DNA of 64,000 nt from Corynebacterium poyangense (GTDB lineage: Bacteria; Actinomycetota; Actinomycetes; Mycobacteriales; Mycobacteriaceae), in NCBI RefSeq assembly GCF_014522205.1, contig NZ_CP046884.1, forward strand, positions 1,984,001-2,048,000. Direction: 5' to 3'. Position numbers and translations under genes: made by a program. The notes beneath the pieces were generated by a model. It did no database searches. It had not been told where the DNA came from and was given only the letters and a program-made list of their open reading frames with translations. Positions 19,620 to 29,092 of this stretch are shown here, piece by piece; position 1 is the stretch's first letter, and each line of letters begins with the position of its first letter.

Positions 19620-20225
19620 TTAGTTAGCAGCCACCGAACCACCTTGGGCGGTGGTAATCACGTGGTCTACAATCCCATATTCTTTGGCTTGCTGTGCGGT
19701 GAACCAGCGGTCACGATCAGAATCCTTAGTGATCTGCTCATAGCTTTGACCAGTATGTTCAGCTATCAATTCAGCCATCTCTCGCTTAGTTGCGGCAAAC
19801 TGTTCTGCCTGAATGGCGATATCTGCGGCTGTGCCTCCTACACCGGCAGAAGGCTGGTGCATCATAATCCTGGCGTGGGGAAGCGCAAAACGCTTTCCTT
19901 TTGTGCCGGCACCCAAGAGGAATTGCCCCATCGAGGCTGCCAACCCCATCGCATAGGTTGCTACATCGCAAGGTGCGTACTTCATGGTGTCATAAATTGC
20001 CATGCCTGCCGTAACGGATCCACCGGGAGAGTTGATGTACAAGGAAATGTCCTTGGTGGGGTCTTCGGCTGCGAGCAAAAGAATCTGGGCACACAGTTTA
20101 TTAGCTATTTCATCATCAACTTGGCTTCCCAAAAAGATGATGCGTTCCTTTAAAAGCCGCTCATACACAGAATCACTCAAGTTGAGCCCCTGCGCGGAAC
20201 CCTGCATCCGGGTCAGATCGGTCAT
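19620..20225 (-). CDS. clpP1: ATP-dependent Clp protease proteolytic subunit ClpP1
   Basis: Serine peptidase, 201 aa from ATG 20225 (AAGGAATG upstream; a longer frame to 20288 is unlikely). Catalytic Ser in [12 protein letters not shown], His in [10 protein letters not shown], Asp in KDSDRDRW. It is the first gene of clpP1P2. A perfect ClgR-type motif lies about 100 bp upstream. Confidence 0.93.
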   Translation of the reverse strand: MTDLTRMQGSAQGLNLSDSVYERLLKERIIFLGSQVDDEIANKLCAQILLLAAEDPTKDISLYINSPGGSVTAGMAIYDTMKYAPCDVATYAMGLAASMGQFLLGAGTKGKRFALPHARIMMHQPSAGVGGTAADIAIQAEQFAATKREMAELIAEHTGQSYEQITKDSDRDRWFTAQQAKEYGIVDHVITTAQGGSVAAN

Positions 20226-20323
20226 AAGAATTCCATTCCTTGCAAGTACTATGAAGCTTTCATCCTCCGGGGAAAATCCCGGCTTCAAACTAGGCTACCT
20301 ATCCGAATAGCGTTCTTGGGGGT

Positions 20324-20341
20324 TGTTCGCTGACAGCGTTG
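20324..20341. promoter_or_regulatory. ClgR operator upstream of clpP1P2
   Basis: TGTTCGCTGACAGCGTTG fits every position of the C. glutamicum ClgR consensus WNNWCGCYNANRGCGWWS. ClgR activates clpP1P2 and clpC there, and this site lies 99 bp before the clpP1 start. Confidence 0.85.
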
Positions 20342-20447
20342 TCGAATCCCTGCTTTTGCGGTTAATAGGTTAATAACAGAAAACGCCGCCACCGGACTAG
20401 TTGTTCCGGCGTGCGACGCCATTGTCAAGACTTGTCTTCGTCGGACT

Positions 20448-21797
20448 TTAGTCTTCTTCGTTTTCGGTGTTATCTTCTTCCTCACCGAAATATTCCGTCG
20501 GGTCTACCGCATTACCCTCATCATCTTTCACCGTCACTCGGCAGATAGCTGCTGCAAGAGCCTTGCCCCGGCGAACATCAGAGAACAAGTTAGCGATCTG
20601 ACCAGAGCTTTGCAGCTGCTGAACAAACTGCCCTGGCTCAATTCCATAGCTTTGAGCGGTAAACAGGATATGGTCGGTGAGCTCCTGCTGGGAGACCTCA
20701 ACATCCTCCTGCTCGGCAACAGCATCGAGGAAGAACTGAGTGCGCACAGCTTCTTCCGCTTGCTCCTGAGTTTTCTTCTCGAATTCCTCACGAGTGGTGC
20801 CCTGTGCTTCGAGGATCTTTTCAAAGAGGTCCTCATCGCCACCGAATTGTCCCTTAAGCTGCTGGGTCTGAGCTCGAGCCTGCTCTTCCACAACCGTTTC
20901 AGGCAGAGCGAAATCAGTCTTAGCTAATGCAGCTTTCAAAACCTCATCGCGAATAGCGGCTGCTTGACGAGCCTTCTTCTGCTCTTCAACCTGACTCCGA
21001 GTTGACTCACGGAGTTCCTCCGCGGTGTCGAATTCAGAAGCCATTTGGGCGAAGTCATCATCAAGCTCAGGAAGTTTACGTTCCTTCGTTTGTTGCACGT
21101 GGACGGTAACCTTAGCTTCCTTGTCCTTGTGCTCACCCTGCTGCATGGTCGCGGTGAACTCATTATCCTCACCGGTCTTCATACCACGCAGTGCGGTATC
21201 GAGACCGTCAATGAGATCCCCGGATCCTACCTGGTAAGACAGCCCCTCGGTAGTTGCCTCATCAATCTGCTCACCATCAATTTCGGCTTTAAGATCAATG
21301 ATGGCAAAGTCATTAGTCTTTAACTTCCGCTTGGTGTCTTTGAGTTCACCAAAGCGCTCACGCAACTTGTCGAGCTCTGCATCGACATCCTCATCCTCGA
21401 TCTTGAGGGCAGGAACCTCAACTGAGAGCTGAGAAAAGTCAGGAACCTCGATTTCAGGGCGAACATCCACCTCAGCTACAAACTCGACCAGTTCACCGTC
21501 TTCAATCTTGGTGATGTCCACCGACGGTTGACCAACGACTTTGAGGTCATTTTCCGCACAGGCCTGCTCATACCGAGAAGGCAGCATATCGTTAACTACC
21601 TGCTCCAAGATTGGCCCGCGACCAAAGCGAGCATCAATGAGCTTCCGCGGAGCTTTGCCGCGACGGAACCCGGGGATTGCGACCTGCTGAGCGATGGCAG
21701 CATAAGCCTGATCAATCTCAGAGCCAAGATCCTCAAAAGGGACCTCAACGGTGAGCTTGACGCGGGTCTCGCTCAGCTTCTCGACGGAACTCTTCAC
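20448..21797 (-). CDS. tig: trigger factor
   Basis: Ribosome-associated chaperone and peptidyl-prolyl isomerase, 449 aa. The N-terminal ribosome-binding signature is [14 protein letters not shown] (residues about 43-56), a central FKBP-type domain follows ([15 protein letters not shown] ... [20 protein letters not shown]), then a helical C-terminal arm and an acidic tail. It is located upstream of clpP1 on the same strand with its own 3' gap of 220 bp, which is the usual actinobacterial order. Confidence 0.95.
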   Translation of the reverse strand: MKSSVEKLSETRVKLTVEVPFEDLGSEIDQAYAAIAQQVAIPGFRRGKAPRKLIDARFGRGPILEQVVNDMLPSRYEQACAENDLKVVGQPSVDITKIEDGELVEFVAEVDVRPEIEVPDFSQLSVEVPALKIEDEDVDAELDKLRERFGELKDTKRKLKTNDFAIIDLKAEIDGEQIDEATTEGLSYQVGSGDLIDGLDTALRGMKTGEDNEFTATMQQGEHKDKEAKVTVHVQQTKERKLPELDDDFAQMASEFDTAEELRESTRSQVEEQKKARQAAAIRDEVLKAALAKTDFALPETVVEEQARAQTQQLKGQFGGDEDLFEKILEAQGTTREEFEKKTQEQAEEAVRTQFFLDAVAEQEDVEVSQQELTDHILFTAQSYGIEPGQFVQQLQSSGQIANLFSDVRRGKALAAAICRVTVKDDEGNAVDPTEYFGEEEDNTENEED

Positions 21798-21848
21798 GAG
21801 TCACTCTCCTCAGATTTCTCATTGATCTACAGGTAAATGTCACAAAGA

Positions 21849-21877
21849 CGAGCCTTCGGGTTATCCCCATCGGCTCG
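21849..21877. terminator. terminator after tRNA-Pro
   Basis: Stem CGAGCC / GGCTCG with an inner GGG-TTAT-CCC stem. It lies just downstream of tRNA-Pro (minus strand), followed by TCTTTG. Confidence 0.6.
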
Positions 21878-21882
21878 TTTCG

Positions 21883-21956
21883 TCGGGGCGACAGGATTTG
21901 AACCTGCGACCCCCTGCTCCCAAAGCAGGTGCGCTGCCAAACTGCGCCACGCCCCG
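21883..21956 (-). tRNA. tRNA-Pro (anticodon TGG)
   Basis: Minus-strand cloverleaf of 74 nt. Acceptor stem CGGGGCG pairs with CGCCCCG, the T-arm is GGTTCAAATCC and the anticodon loop TTTGGGA gives TGG. CCA is not encoded. Confidence 0.95.
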
Positions 21957-22103
21957 TAGCGTGTACTTCTCCAGTATCCACAGAACAGGAAGATCTGCGC
22001 AAACCTGAACGCTTTTCAACGTCCGAAGGAAACGTACGCAGTGCAGTGTAGCGGGCCTGAAAATCAGCCGAGACATTGGGTCCCTAAAAAGCGAATAGCT
22101 ACG

Positions 22104-22130
22104 AAAAAACCCGCTGTTTCCAGCGGGTTT
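22104..22130. terminator. terminator after tRNA-Gly
   Basis: Perfect CCCGCTG-TTTC-CAGCGGG hairpin with A run before and T run after, so it can act in both directions. Confidence 0.85.
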
Positions 22131-22136
22131 TCTTGG

Positions 22137-22211
22137 TGGAGGGAACGACGGGAATCGAACCCGCGTCTTCAGCTTGGAAGGCTGAGGTATTAGCCACTAT
22201 ACGACGTTCCC
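22137..22211 (-). tRNA. tRNA-Gly (anticodon TCC)
   Basis: Minus-strand tRNA. Acceptor GGGAACG pairs with CGTTCCC, the anticodon stem TCAGC / GCTGA encloses loop CTTCCAA giving TCC, and the 3' CCA is encoded. Confidence 0.95.
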
Positions 22212-22438
22212 AGCAACGCACTAGCGAAGTAACGCGTGATTGGCACTATAGCGCATTCTGAAGCTTTGTGTGAAATCCGCACTTCGTCCCCGGTGTAGCC
22301 GGATAGATCGCTGTTAAGAAACCAGAGCGGGCGCACCGTCTCATAACAGTGAGTCTTTCTTAGGTGAGCCGGGAACTTAGCGAACCGCTCCACCGTTACT
22401 CTTAGTAGGAAAAATCCAACCCGGGAGGAACCTAAAAA

Positions 22439-23275
22439 GTGGTCGCACTCATTCTCGTTGCGCTAGTGGTACTCGGTTTAGTTTTTGTACTGAGTCGAGG
22501 CACTAAGAACCAAAAGCAACAACAAACCGTTCAACTTGATGACGCCCTAGCCGATGCTCGGCGGTGGACTGAACGTCTAGGGTCGCAGGTACTTACCATG
22601 AGTGGCACCGATGCCGCCTCTACCCAAGCTATTGCCGATGCCTCGGATCGATATACCGCAGCAAATTCCCAACTAGCATCGGCGACAACGGTGCGACAGG
22701 CTGAATTAGCCCGTGAGTCAGCCCTTGAGGGATTGCACTACATGAATGCGGCACGAGAAATTATGGGGATGCCGCTGGGCCCCGAGTTACCTCCGCTGGA
22801 AGGACAACGTAACGCCGGTCGAGTAAGCGAAAAACGCACCATCGAGCACGAAGGACAGACCATTACGGCCTCGCCTTCTCCTTCTCCGGAGACTCCCAAT
22901 TATTATCCCGGTGGACAAGTAGCGGGACGGCCCGTGCCGGCTGGTTGGTACTCGCAGCCGTGGTGGGCTGGTGCGCTAGCTTCCGGCATGTGGACTGCAA
23001 GTTCCGTGATGATGTTCTCTGCGCTATTCTCCGGCATGTCCGGCGTCGGTTATAGCGCCCAGGCATTCGAAAACGGCTACGGCGAGGGCTATGCCGAAGG
23101 GCTGGCAGACGCCAACGCGGACACTTCCGATATGGGAGATACCGGTGATTCCGGCGATTTCGGCGATGCTGGCGATACCGGAGACGCCGGTGGAGACGGC
23201 TTCTTCGATGGTGGTTTCTTCGACGGCGACGGAGGCGGCCTGTTCGACGGTGGCGGTTTCGACTTCGACTTCTAA
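22439..23275 (+). CDS. hypothetical membrane-anchored protein with Gly/Asp-rich tail
   Basis: 278 aa, GTG start with GGAGG 10 bp upstream. One N-terminal TM helix (residues 1-18, VALILVALVVLGLVFVL) is followed by an Ala-rich coiled region and a GGQVAGRPVPAGWYSQPWWAGAL hydrophobic segment with a second possible TM. The C-terminal tail of about 55 residues consists almost wholly of Gly, Asp and Phe in GDTGDSGDFGDAG-type repeats. I do not recognise a function. Asp/Gly repeats might bind Ca2+ or be disordered. It stands alone between tRNA genes and rpiB. Confidence 0.75.
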   Translation: MVALILVALVVLGLVFVLSRGTKNQKQQQTVQLDDALADARRWTERLGSQVLTMSGTDAASTQAIADASDRYTAANSQLASATTVRQAELARESALEGLHYMNAAREIMGMPLGPELPPLEGQRNAGRVSEKRTIEHEGQTITASPSPSPETPNYYPGGQVAGRPVPAGWYSQPWWAGALASGMWTASSVMMFSALFSGMSGVGYSAQAFENGYGEGYAEGLADANADTSDMGDTGDSGDFGDAGDTGDAGGDGFFDGGFFDGDGGGLFDGGGFDFDF

Positions 23276-23283
23276 GCGACACC

Positions 23284-23330
23284 AAAACCCGCCCTGCAGC
23301 GAGATCCTATGTCTCGTGCCGGCGGGCTTA
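23284..23330. terminator. terminator between the Gly/Asp protein and rpiB
   Basis: Long hairpin (CCCGCC / GGCGGG outer stem, CGAG / CTCG inner) between convergent genes. Minus strand continues with TTTTGG. Confidence 0.65.
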
Positions 23331-23337
23331 AGGATAT

Positions 23338-23820
23338 TTAGGTCTCTGGCGAAGACGGCACTGCCGGTGCAATCCCGGTGCGTTCATACTCGCTGAGTAA
23401 GTCAATACGACGTTGATGGCGCTCTTCTTGAGACCATTCCTGAGTAACAAAAGCATCGACAATCTTTAGCGCCTCTTTTTCAGAGTGCATCCGCCCCCCG
23501 AGGCCGATGAGTTGGGCGTTGTTATGTTCCCGAGCCAGGCACGCAGTTTCTTCAGACCAAGCTAAAGCGCAACGAGCACCTGGCACCTTATTCGCGGCAA
23601 TTTGCTCCCCATTTCCAGAACCACCCAATACGATGCCCAGTGATCCTGGGTCATTCACCGTACGGCTAGCGGCCTCAATACAAAATGGGGGGTAGTCATC
23701 CTGGGCATCGTATTCATACGCACCGCAATCAATCACCTCATGCCCTTTGGCCTGGAGGTGATCCTTGATGACGTTTTTCAACTCAAATCCAGCGTGGTCA
23801 GCTCCCAGATAAATTCGCAT
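23338..23820 (-). CDS. rpiB: ribose-5-phosphate isomerase B
   Basis: 160 aa, interconverts ribose 5-phosphate and ribulose 5-phosphate in the pentose phosphate pathway. Signature MRIYLGADHAG at the N-terminus and GIVLGGSGNGEQIAANK near residue 70. The GNGE form, with Glu as base and no catalytic Cys, is the mycobacterial type. It lies 18 bp downstream of the DsbA-like gene on the same strand, as Rv2465c lies next to Rv2466c. Confidence 0.92.
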   Translation of the reverse strand: MRIYLGADHAGFELKNVIKDHLQAKGHEVIDCGAYEYDAQDDYPPFCIEAASRTVNDPGSLGIVLGGSGNGEQIAANKVPGARCALAWSEETACLAREHNNAQLIGLGGRMHSEKEALKIVDAFVTQEWSQEERHQRRIDLLSEYERTGIAPAVPSSPET

Positions 23821-23838
23821 AGCTGAGAGTGTAGTGCT

Positions 23839-24450
23839 TTAGGTCGCATCTCCGCCGACTTGGGGCCGCTCGGTTCTCGTCCGTTTAATTTCAAAGAAGT
23901 AGGGGTATTGCGCTAACCGAACTGCCGCATCGAAAATCTCGCCGGCTTCTTCTCCCCGAGGCACCCGGGTAATCACCGGCCCGAAGAAAGCGGTTTCTCC
24001 CAGTTGCAGCACCGGAGTTCCCACTTCATCCCCCACCGCATCCATTGCTCCTTGATGATAGTTCCGCAGACTCTGATCAATAGCGCCGCCTTCTGCATAC
24101 TGCGCAAACTCTGCCGGTAATTCGACTTCCTCAAGCACCTGGGGAATCAAGGAATCAAACTCTCGATTCCCCTCCTCATGAATATGAGTACCAAATGCGG
24201 TATAAAGAGCGTCGAGTTTTTCCGGCTCATGCTCTGCAACCGCAGCACAGATCCGTGCTGGCGCCCATGCTAATTCCATGAGCTTTAGGTAGTCTTCCGG
24301 GAGGTCACGGCCTTCGTTCAACACGCTAAGAGACATGGGAATCCACTGAATTTCCACATCTCGTACCTTCTCAACCTCTTTCATCCAGCGTGAAGTTTGC
24401 CAGGCAAATGGGCAGGTCACGTCAAACCAGAATTTCACGGTCTTGGTCAT
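23839..24450 (-). CDS. DsbA-family thioredoxin-fold protein, Rv2466c-like
   Basis: 203 aa. Thioredoxin fold of the DsbA/FrnE type, related to the mycothiol-dependent reductase Rv2466c. The active-site region is FWFDVTCPFAWQ: the motif is Cys-Pro-Phe-Ala, so only the first of the usual two cysteines is present. The cis-Pro loop is GTPVLQLG. The ATG at 24450 has AAGGAG upstream; a longer frame to 24519 lacks this. It is located between rpiB and divergent pepN, as in C. glutamicum and M. tuberculosis. A mycothiol-linked redox role is inferred. Confidence 0.83.
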   Translation of the reverse strand: MTKTVKFWFDVTCPFAWQTSRWMKEVEKVRDVEIQWIPMSLSVLNEGRDLPEDYLKLMELAWAPARICAAVAEHEPEKLDALYTAFGTHIHEEGNREFDSLIPQVLEEVELPAEFAQYAEGGAIDQSLRNYHQGAMDAVGDEVGTPVLQLGETAFFGPVITRVPRGEEAGEIFDAAVRLAQYPYFFEIKRTRTERPQVGGDAT

Positions 24451-24554
24451 CAATTTTCTCCTTCCATTTCCAATGTTTCCTACTCTATCGGGACTAGCCT
24501 TGAAGTCATTGGTTCTCAAGCCATCTCGGTGGACTTTTTCTTCAAGGAGTTTCG

Positions 24555-27171
24555 ATGAGTTCTATCAACCTCACTCGTCAGGAAGCCGAGCATCGCTCTC
24601 GGATTGTGCATCCCCAGCACTACGACATTCATCTGGATTTCAGTGATGCATCTAACCTGGATAATCCCTATTTCGAGTCCATCAGTACAGTGGTATTTGA
24701 CGTTAGGGAACCCGGTTCTACGTTCATTGACCTGCGGGCCCATAAGGTTAATGAAGTTCGCCTAGATGGCAAGGATATTCGTTCTTCTGCATAACTCTTG
24801 GACCACAGGGTTACTGCTCTCAGGAGGGAATAAAACTCACCAATCTACGTCCTGGCCGGCATACTCTGCGGGTAGTTGCTCAATGCCAGTATTCCCGCAC
24901 CGGCGAGGGACTTCACCGCTTCCGTGACCCTGTTGACCAGCGAACCTACCTGTATTCCCAGTGCGCAACGGCAGATGCTAAAAGGATTTTTGCGTGCTTT
25001 GATCAGCCGGATCTCAAAGCTACTTATCAGATTTCCGTCGAAGCCCCTTCGCATTGGTCCGTGATTTCCAACGCACCACAGCACAGTCACCGCATTGATG
25101 ACTGTATCTCGCACTTCACCTCCCAGATGCACATCCCCCTCCCCACCTATCTAGTGGCAATTTGCGCAGGTCCTTACGTCGGAATTCGGGATGCTTGGCG
25201 CGGGACCCTCCGCCACCACTCCGAGACGCCCACGGACCAACCAACTGAGCTGAGCGTACCCCTGGGTATTTATGTCCGACGTTCCCTGGCTCAGTCTCTT
25301 GACCCAGAGCAGATTTTCACCATCACCCGCCAAGGCTTCGATTTCTATCACCAACACTTCGGCATGGCCTACCCCTTCGGCAAATATGACCAAGTTTTTG
25401 TCCCTGAATTCAATGCCGGCGCCATGGAGAATGCTGGTTGCGTCACCCTTCGCGATGACTATGTTTTTACTTCTCCGCCAAGCCCTGATGAGCAAGAAAG
25501 CCGGGCCAATACTATTTTGCATGAACTAGCACACATGTGGTTTGGGGATTTAGTCACCATGCGCTGGTGGGATGATCTCTGGCTTAATGAATCCTTTGCT
25601 ACCTGGGCAGCGACGTGGTGCCAAGCAGAGGCTACCGATTACGCCAATGCCTGGGTAACTTTCACCAACGCGGAAAAGGCCTGGGCCTATAGACAAGACC
25701 AACTTCCCTCAACTCATCCGGTCTTTGGTCCCGCAGAGGATATTGATGCTGTTGAGCAAAACTTCGACGGCATCACCTACGCTAAGGGAGCTAGTCTGCT
25801 AAAACAGCTCCAGGTCTATGTGGGAAGAAAACATTTCCTAGCGGGAATCCGGCGCCATTTTGCGTCCCATGCTTTTTCTACTGCCACTTTCGATGATCTA
25901 CTTGCTGCCTTAAGCCACACCAGCGGCCGGGATCTTTCGACCTGGGCCCAAGAATGGCTCTGCACCACGGGAATAACCACCCTTACTCCCCGATTCACGA
26001 TCAAAGACGGTCGTTATAGTAGCTTTAGCATCGAGCAAAGTCGGGCACTCCCCGGCAATAGTGCTCCGCGTAGTCACCGCACTGCAGTGGGGTTGTATCG
26101 TCGGACCAAAGGGCCCTTGAACGCAGTAGCTGCATTGAGCTCGACGTCAACGGCGAGTCAACCGATGTCCCTGAGCTCATGGGCACTCCCGCTGCTGATC
26201 TTATCCTTCTCAATGAAGGTGACCTCAGCTATTGCCGAGTTGGGCTAGATGAGAAATCCCAGAAAGTCATGCTGGCTTATGCCCATGAATGTCCCGATCC
26301 CATGATCCGAACTCTTTGTTGGTCTATAGCCTGGGAAGATACCCGGCACGGGGATCTACCGGCCCGAGAATTTATCCGCTTCGTCGCCCGAGGCGTAACT
26401 ACCGAAAGCGAAACAGCGGTCATAGGTTCTGTCCTTGCTCAGGCCACCCAGGCACTGAACTATTACGCTTCCCCCGACTGGGCAGCTAAGGAAGGTATTG
26501 CACTGCTGAATGAGGTGCTCATTCGCGGCGGCAAAGATCCGGACCCACAGCGCGCCTTGCTCTTCCGCAAGGCTCTATGCCACGCTCCGCTGAGTCATCA
26601 CGGTATCACCTACGTGCAGGAGTTGCTCCAGGCATCCGACAGCGAAGACAATAAGGAACTCCAGTGGGCTGCGCTGACCGCGTTGATTTCACATCAGGCG
26701 GTACGAGGTCCTCGGGAGATTAACGAGGTTATAGAAAAGCTTCTGCGTCAGGACCCCACTGCCACAGGAAAGTTATCTGCTCTGCGTGCTCGGGCCGCTC
26801 AGCCAGACGTCGAAACGAAGCAATGGGTAGCGCATCGCCTCCTAGCTGGAGAGGGAACTAATCTGGAAATCCGTTATTTATCGCACGGGTTGATCTGGCC
26901 GGGTGGGCGTACTGCTCAAGAATCTAGAAACAGCCTCAATGATCTGTTTTTCCGCGAAGCCCTCAGACTATGGAACCGCAGTAGCATGTGGGTGGCAATC
27001 GCTACGCTGACAGCGCTATTCCCTAGCTGGGATCCCCGGCCTGAGGTTCTTGAACAGTCCGACGAGCTGCTAGCTCAGGACCTTCCGGGCGGATTAAGAA
27101 GGCTCATCGTGGAGGAACGTGAGAAAGTACGTCTTGCGATTCACCTTAGGGAACGAGACCGCGAACAATAA
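24555..27171 (+). pseudogene. pepN: aminopeptidase N, disrupted by two frameshifts
   Basis: M1-family zinc aminopeptidase spread over three frames: 24555-24794, about 24782-26248 and about 26101-27171. Conceptually joined it gives a full-length PepN with GAMEN (EFNAGAMENAG) and the zinc motif HELAH ... NESFA intact. The first break is near 24791, where one added T restores GCA-TTA-ACT (ALTLGPQGY). The second is near 26112-26116, where one added C in GGGCCC restores KGPLERSSCIELDVNG. Both are -1 changes in short homopolymers, so sequencing error is as likely as true decay. Neighbours match the intact locus in relatives. Confidence 0.85.
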
Positions 27172-27226
27172 CACCACCTCCTGGACTAAACCCACACAGA
27201 GGTGGAGTTATGCATAATGCTCAGAT

Positions 27227-27263
27227 AAGAAGAAACCCCCACACAGCAGTGGAGGTTCTTCTT
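27227..27263. terminator. bidirectional terminator between pepN and GntR gene
   Basis: Hairpin AAGAAGAAaCCcCCAC / GTGGaGGtTCTTCTT with symmetric interior mismatches, between two convergent genes. Confidence 0.65.
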
Positions 27264-27282
27264 GAGGGGATAATCAACAGGA

Positions 27283-28101
27283 TTATTTCAGCCTTGTTTC
27301 GTCGAGCCCCCCCCCCGTGGATTTTTCATTCCTCAACTCAATCATGACCACATCAGAGCGCAGCAAAATCTCGAGCACATAAGCTGGCTTGTCATCGAAG
27401 CCAAAACCAACCCGATTAATACTTAATAGCGGCATATTTGCTGCTAGGTTGAGTTCCTTACGGTCTGTAGCGGAAGGAACTGAAATGGCAATATTGGCTC
27501 GCGCCCGGCCGGTGCACTCCTCCAAATGAGGCAACACGAATTTCGCGGGGTCATGGCTTGCTAACTCAGGAAATAGATCCACCGGGCAATAGGCTTGAAC
27601 AATTGCTGCTGGAGTACCGTCGAGGCTCAGCCGCTGTCGGAAGACAAAAGTTTTCCTGGAACTTGGTTTGGGGGCGTCGGTCCACTCACTGTTGGCGGAA
27701 TACTCCACCTTCTCTCCCAATTGCTCGGCTATCACGGGATTTAGTGGCACCATAGCAGAATCAAGATTTTCAATCTCAATGCTATGCCCAGCCTCACGCA
27801 GAGCAGTTACACCAGCAGCCAAATCCAGAAGTTCCACGACTGGGGGTTGCTGGCGAACAAAAGTACCCCCAGTTCGACCGCGCCGGCGCTCAATTAGACC
27901 TTCCATCTGCAATAGGTCTAAAGCATGACGTAAGGTCATGCGCGCTACCCCAAAATGCTCCACCAATAGCCGCTCAGCGGGAAGCTTATCTCCTGGTCTT
28001 AGCTCGTGTGACCGAATAGCCTCACGCAGTTTATCGGAGATCTCCACGTAGGCAGGTTGACCAGACGCGTAGTTACTATCCACTAGTTCCTCTTTAATCA
28101 T
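27283..28101 (-). CDS. GntR-family regulator (HutC/UTRA type), copy 1
   Basis: 272 aa. N-terminal winged helix (DKLPAERLLVEHFGVARMTLRHALDLLQMEGLIERRRGRTGGTF is spread over residues about 36-80) and a C-terminal UTRA ligand domain. The protein is closely similar to the product of 28225-29022. Its last codons include a run of ten G (plus-strand C at 27307-27316) encoding Gly-Gly-Gly; a one-base slip there would change the C-terminus. The target is unknown; such regulators often govern nearby sugar, amino-acid or peptide uptake genes. Confidence 0.85.
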   Translation of the reverse strand: MIKEELVDSNYASGQPAYVEISDKLREAIRSHELRPGDKLPAERLLVEHFGVARMTLRHALDLLQMEGLIERRRGRTGGTFVRQQPPVVELLDLAAGVTALREAGHSIEIENLDSAMVPLNPVIAEQLGEKVEYSANSEWTDAPKPSSRKTFVFRQRLSLDGTPAAIVQAYCPVDLFPELASHDPAKFVLPHLEECTGRARANIAISVPSATDRKELNLAANMPLLSINRVGFGFDDKPAYVLEILLRSDVVMIELRNEKSTGGGLDETRLK

Positions 28102-28224
28102 GTTTGGCAGATTTCTCCTGGGTGCTTCCAGTGTAACTACACATAAAGAAGAATTGTTAACTTTACTAGCTGGGCAAACATAAAGGTATTATCTGTTTTG
28201 CAAAGCACATCACCTATTTAGCCT

Positions 28225-29022
28225 CTAGGCCTTAATCTTTTCATTGCTCACATGCACTGTCATCACATCTGAACGAAGTACGGTGGTTAAGCAATAAGTA
28301 GGTTTATCATCGAGCCCGAAGCCAATTCGGTCCACGCAAATGAGCGGAACATTCGAAAGCACCTCTAGTAATTTCCGGTCTTCTCCATTGGCTGCAGACA
28401 AAGTAATCATGGCGGTTGTTCGGCTAGTTCGTGGCTCCAGATAAGGAGCAATAAAATCACCACGATCTTTTGTGCCTAGCTCTTCAAAGAAGTCCACCGG
28501 GCAATAGGCTCGCATCACGGCCGCAGGAATGCCGTTGAGCAGGAAGCGCTGTTGCACCTGATAGATCTGAGGCGGATTGCGCGGATCTGGAACTTCAAGG
28601 CGCTCGGCGATTCCGCGGTTAGCCCGTTCTATCGAAAAGGTCAGCGGTTCAACAGTGACCTCATGCCCCGCCGCGATGAGTTTCTCAACGCTATGTGACA
28701 AGGTGAGAAGTTCTACTGCTGGAGGCTGCTGACGTACGAAAGTTCCACCCGACCGGCCCCGTTTCCGATCAATAAGCCCCTCCAATTGCAAAATATCGAG
28801 CGCGTGGCGCACGGTCATGCGCGCTACCCCAAAATGCTCCACCAACACTCGCTCTGCAGGCAGCTGATCTCCCGCCTTGAGAGTTCGGTTGTTTATTGCT
28901 TCACGCAATGAATCCGCAATTTCTACGTAGGCAGGTTGACCTGCATCTCCGATAGTTGGCACGGCACCGTCCTCACATGATGTGCTCAATGAATTCTGAG
29001 GCAAAACTCCAACATCGTCCAT
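28225..29022 (-). CDS. GntR-family regulator (HutC/UTRA type), copy 2
   Basis: 265 aa, with the same domain order as copy 1 and long identical segments (AERxLVEHFGVARMTxRHALDxLQ; GRSGGTFVRQQPPxVELL). The two genes arose by tandem duplication. The N-terminal 25 residues precede the conserved GQPAYVEI start of the homology, so translation may begin later (for example at the GTG near residue 21). It lies upstream of copy 1 and 70 bp downstream of the ABC transporter operon on the same strand. Confidence 0.83.
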   Translation of the reverse strand: MDDVGVLPQNSLSTSCEDGAVPTIGDAGQPAYVEIADSLREAINNRTLKAGDQLPAERVLVEHFGVARMTVRHALDILQLEGLIDRKRGRSGGTFVRQQPPAVELLTLSHSVEKLIAAGHEVTVEPLTFSIERANRGIAERLEVPDPRNPPQIYQVQQRFLLNGIPAAVMRAYCPVDFFEELGTKDRGDFIAPYLEPRTSRTTAMITLSAANGEDRKLLEVLSNVPLICVDRIGFGLDDKPTYCLTTVLRSDVMTVHVSNEKIKA

Positions 29023-29092
29023 GACAACGATGTCGGATGAATTTCCTATAGGTCCATCGCCCAGAAAGAATCCACTGTTACATATCGCCTCA

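Noticed and set aside
20384..20415. Hairpin after tig as terminator
   Set aside because: Pairing is only about five bases with a large bulge; not strong enough to list.
22863..23285. Arg/His-rich frame antisense to the Gly/Asp-tailed gene
   Set aside because: Mirror of the Gly/Asp repeat codons; no start signal and the sense gene has GGAGG.
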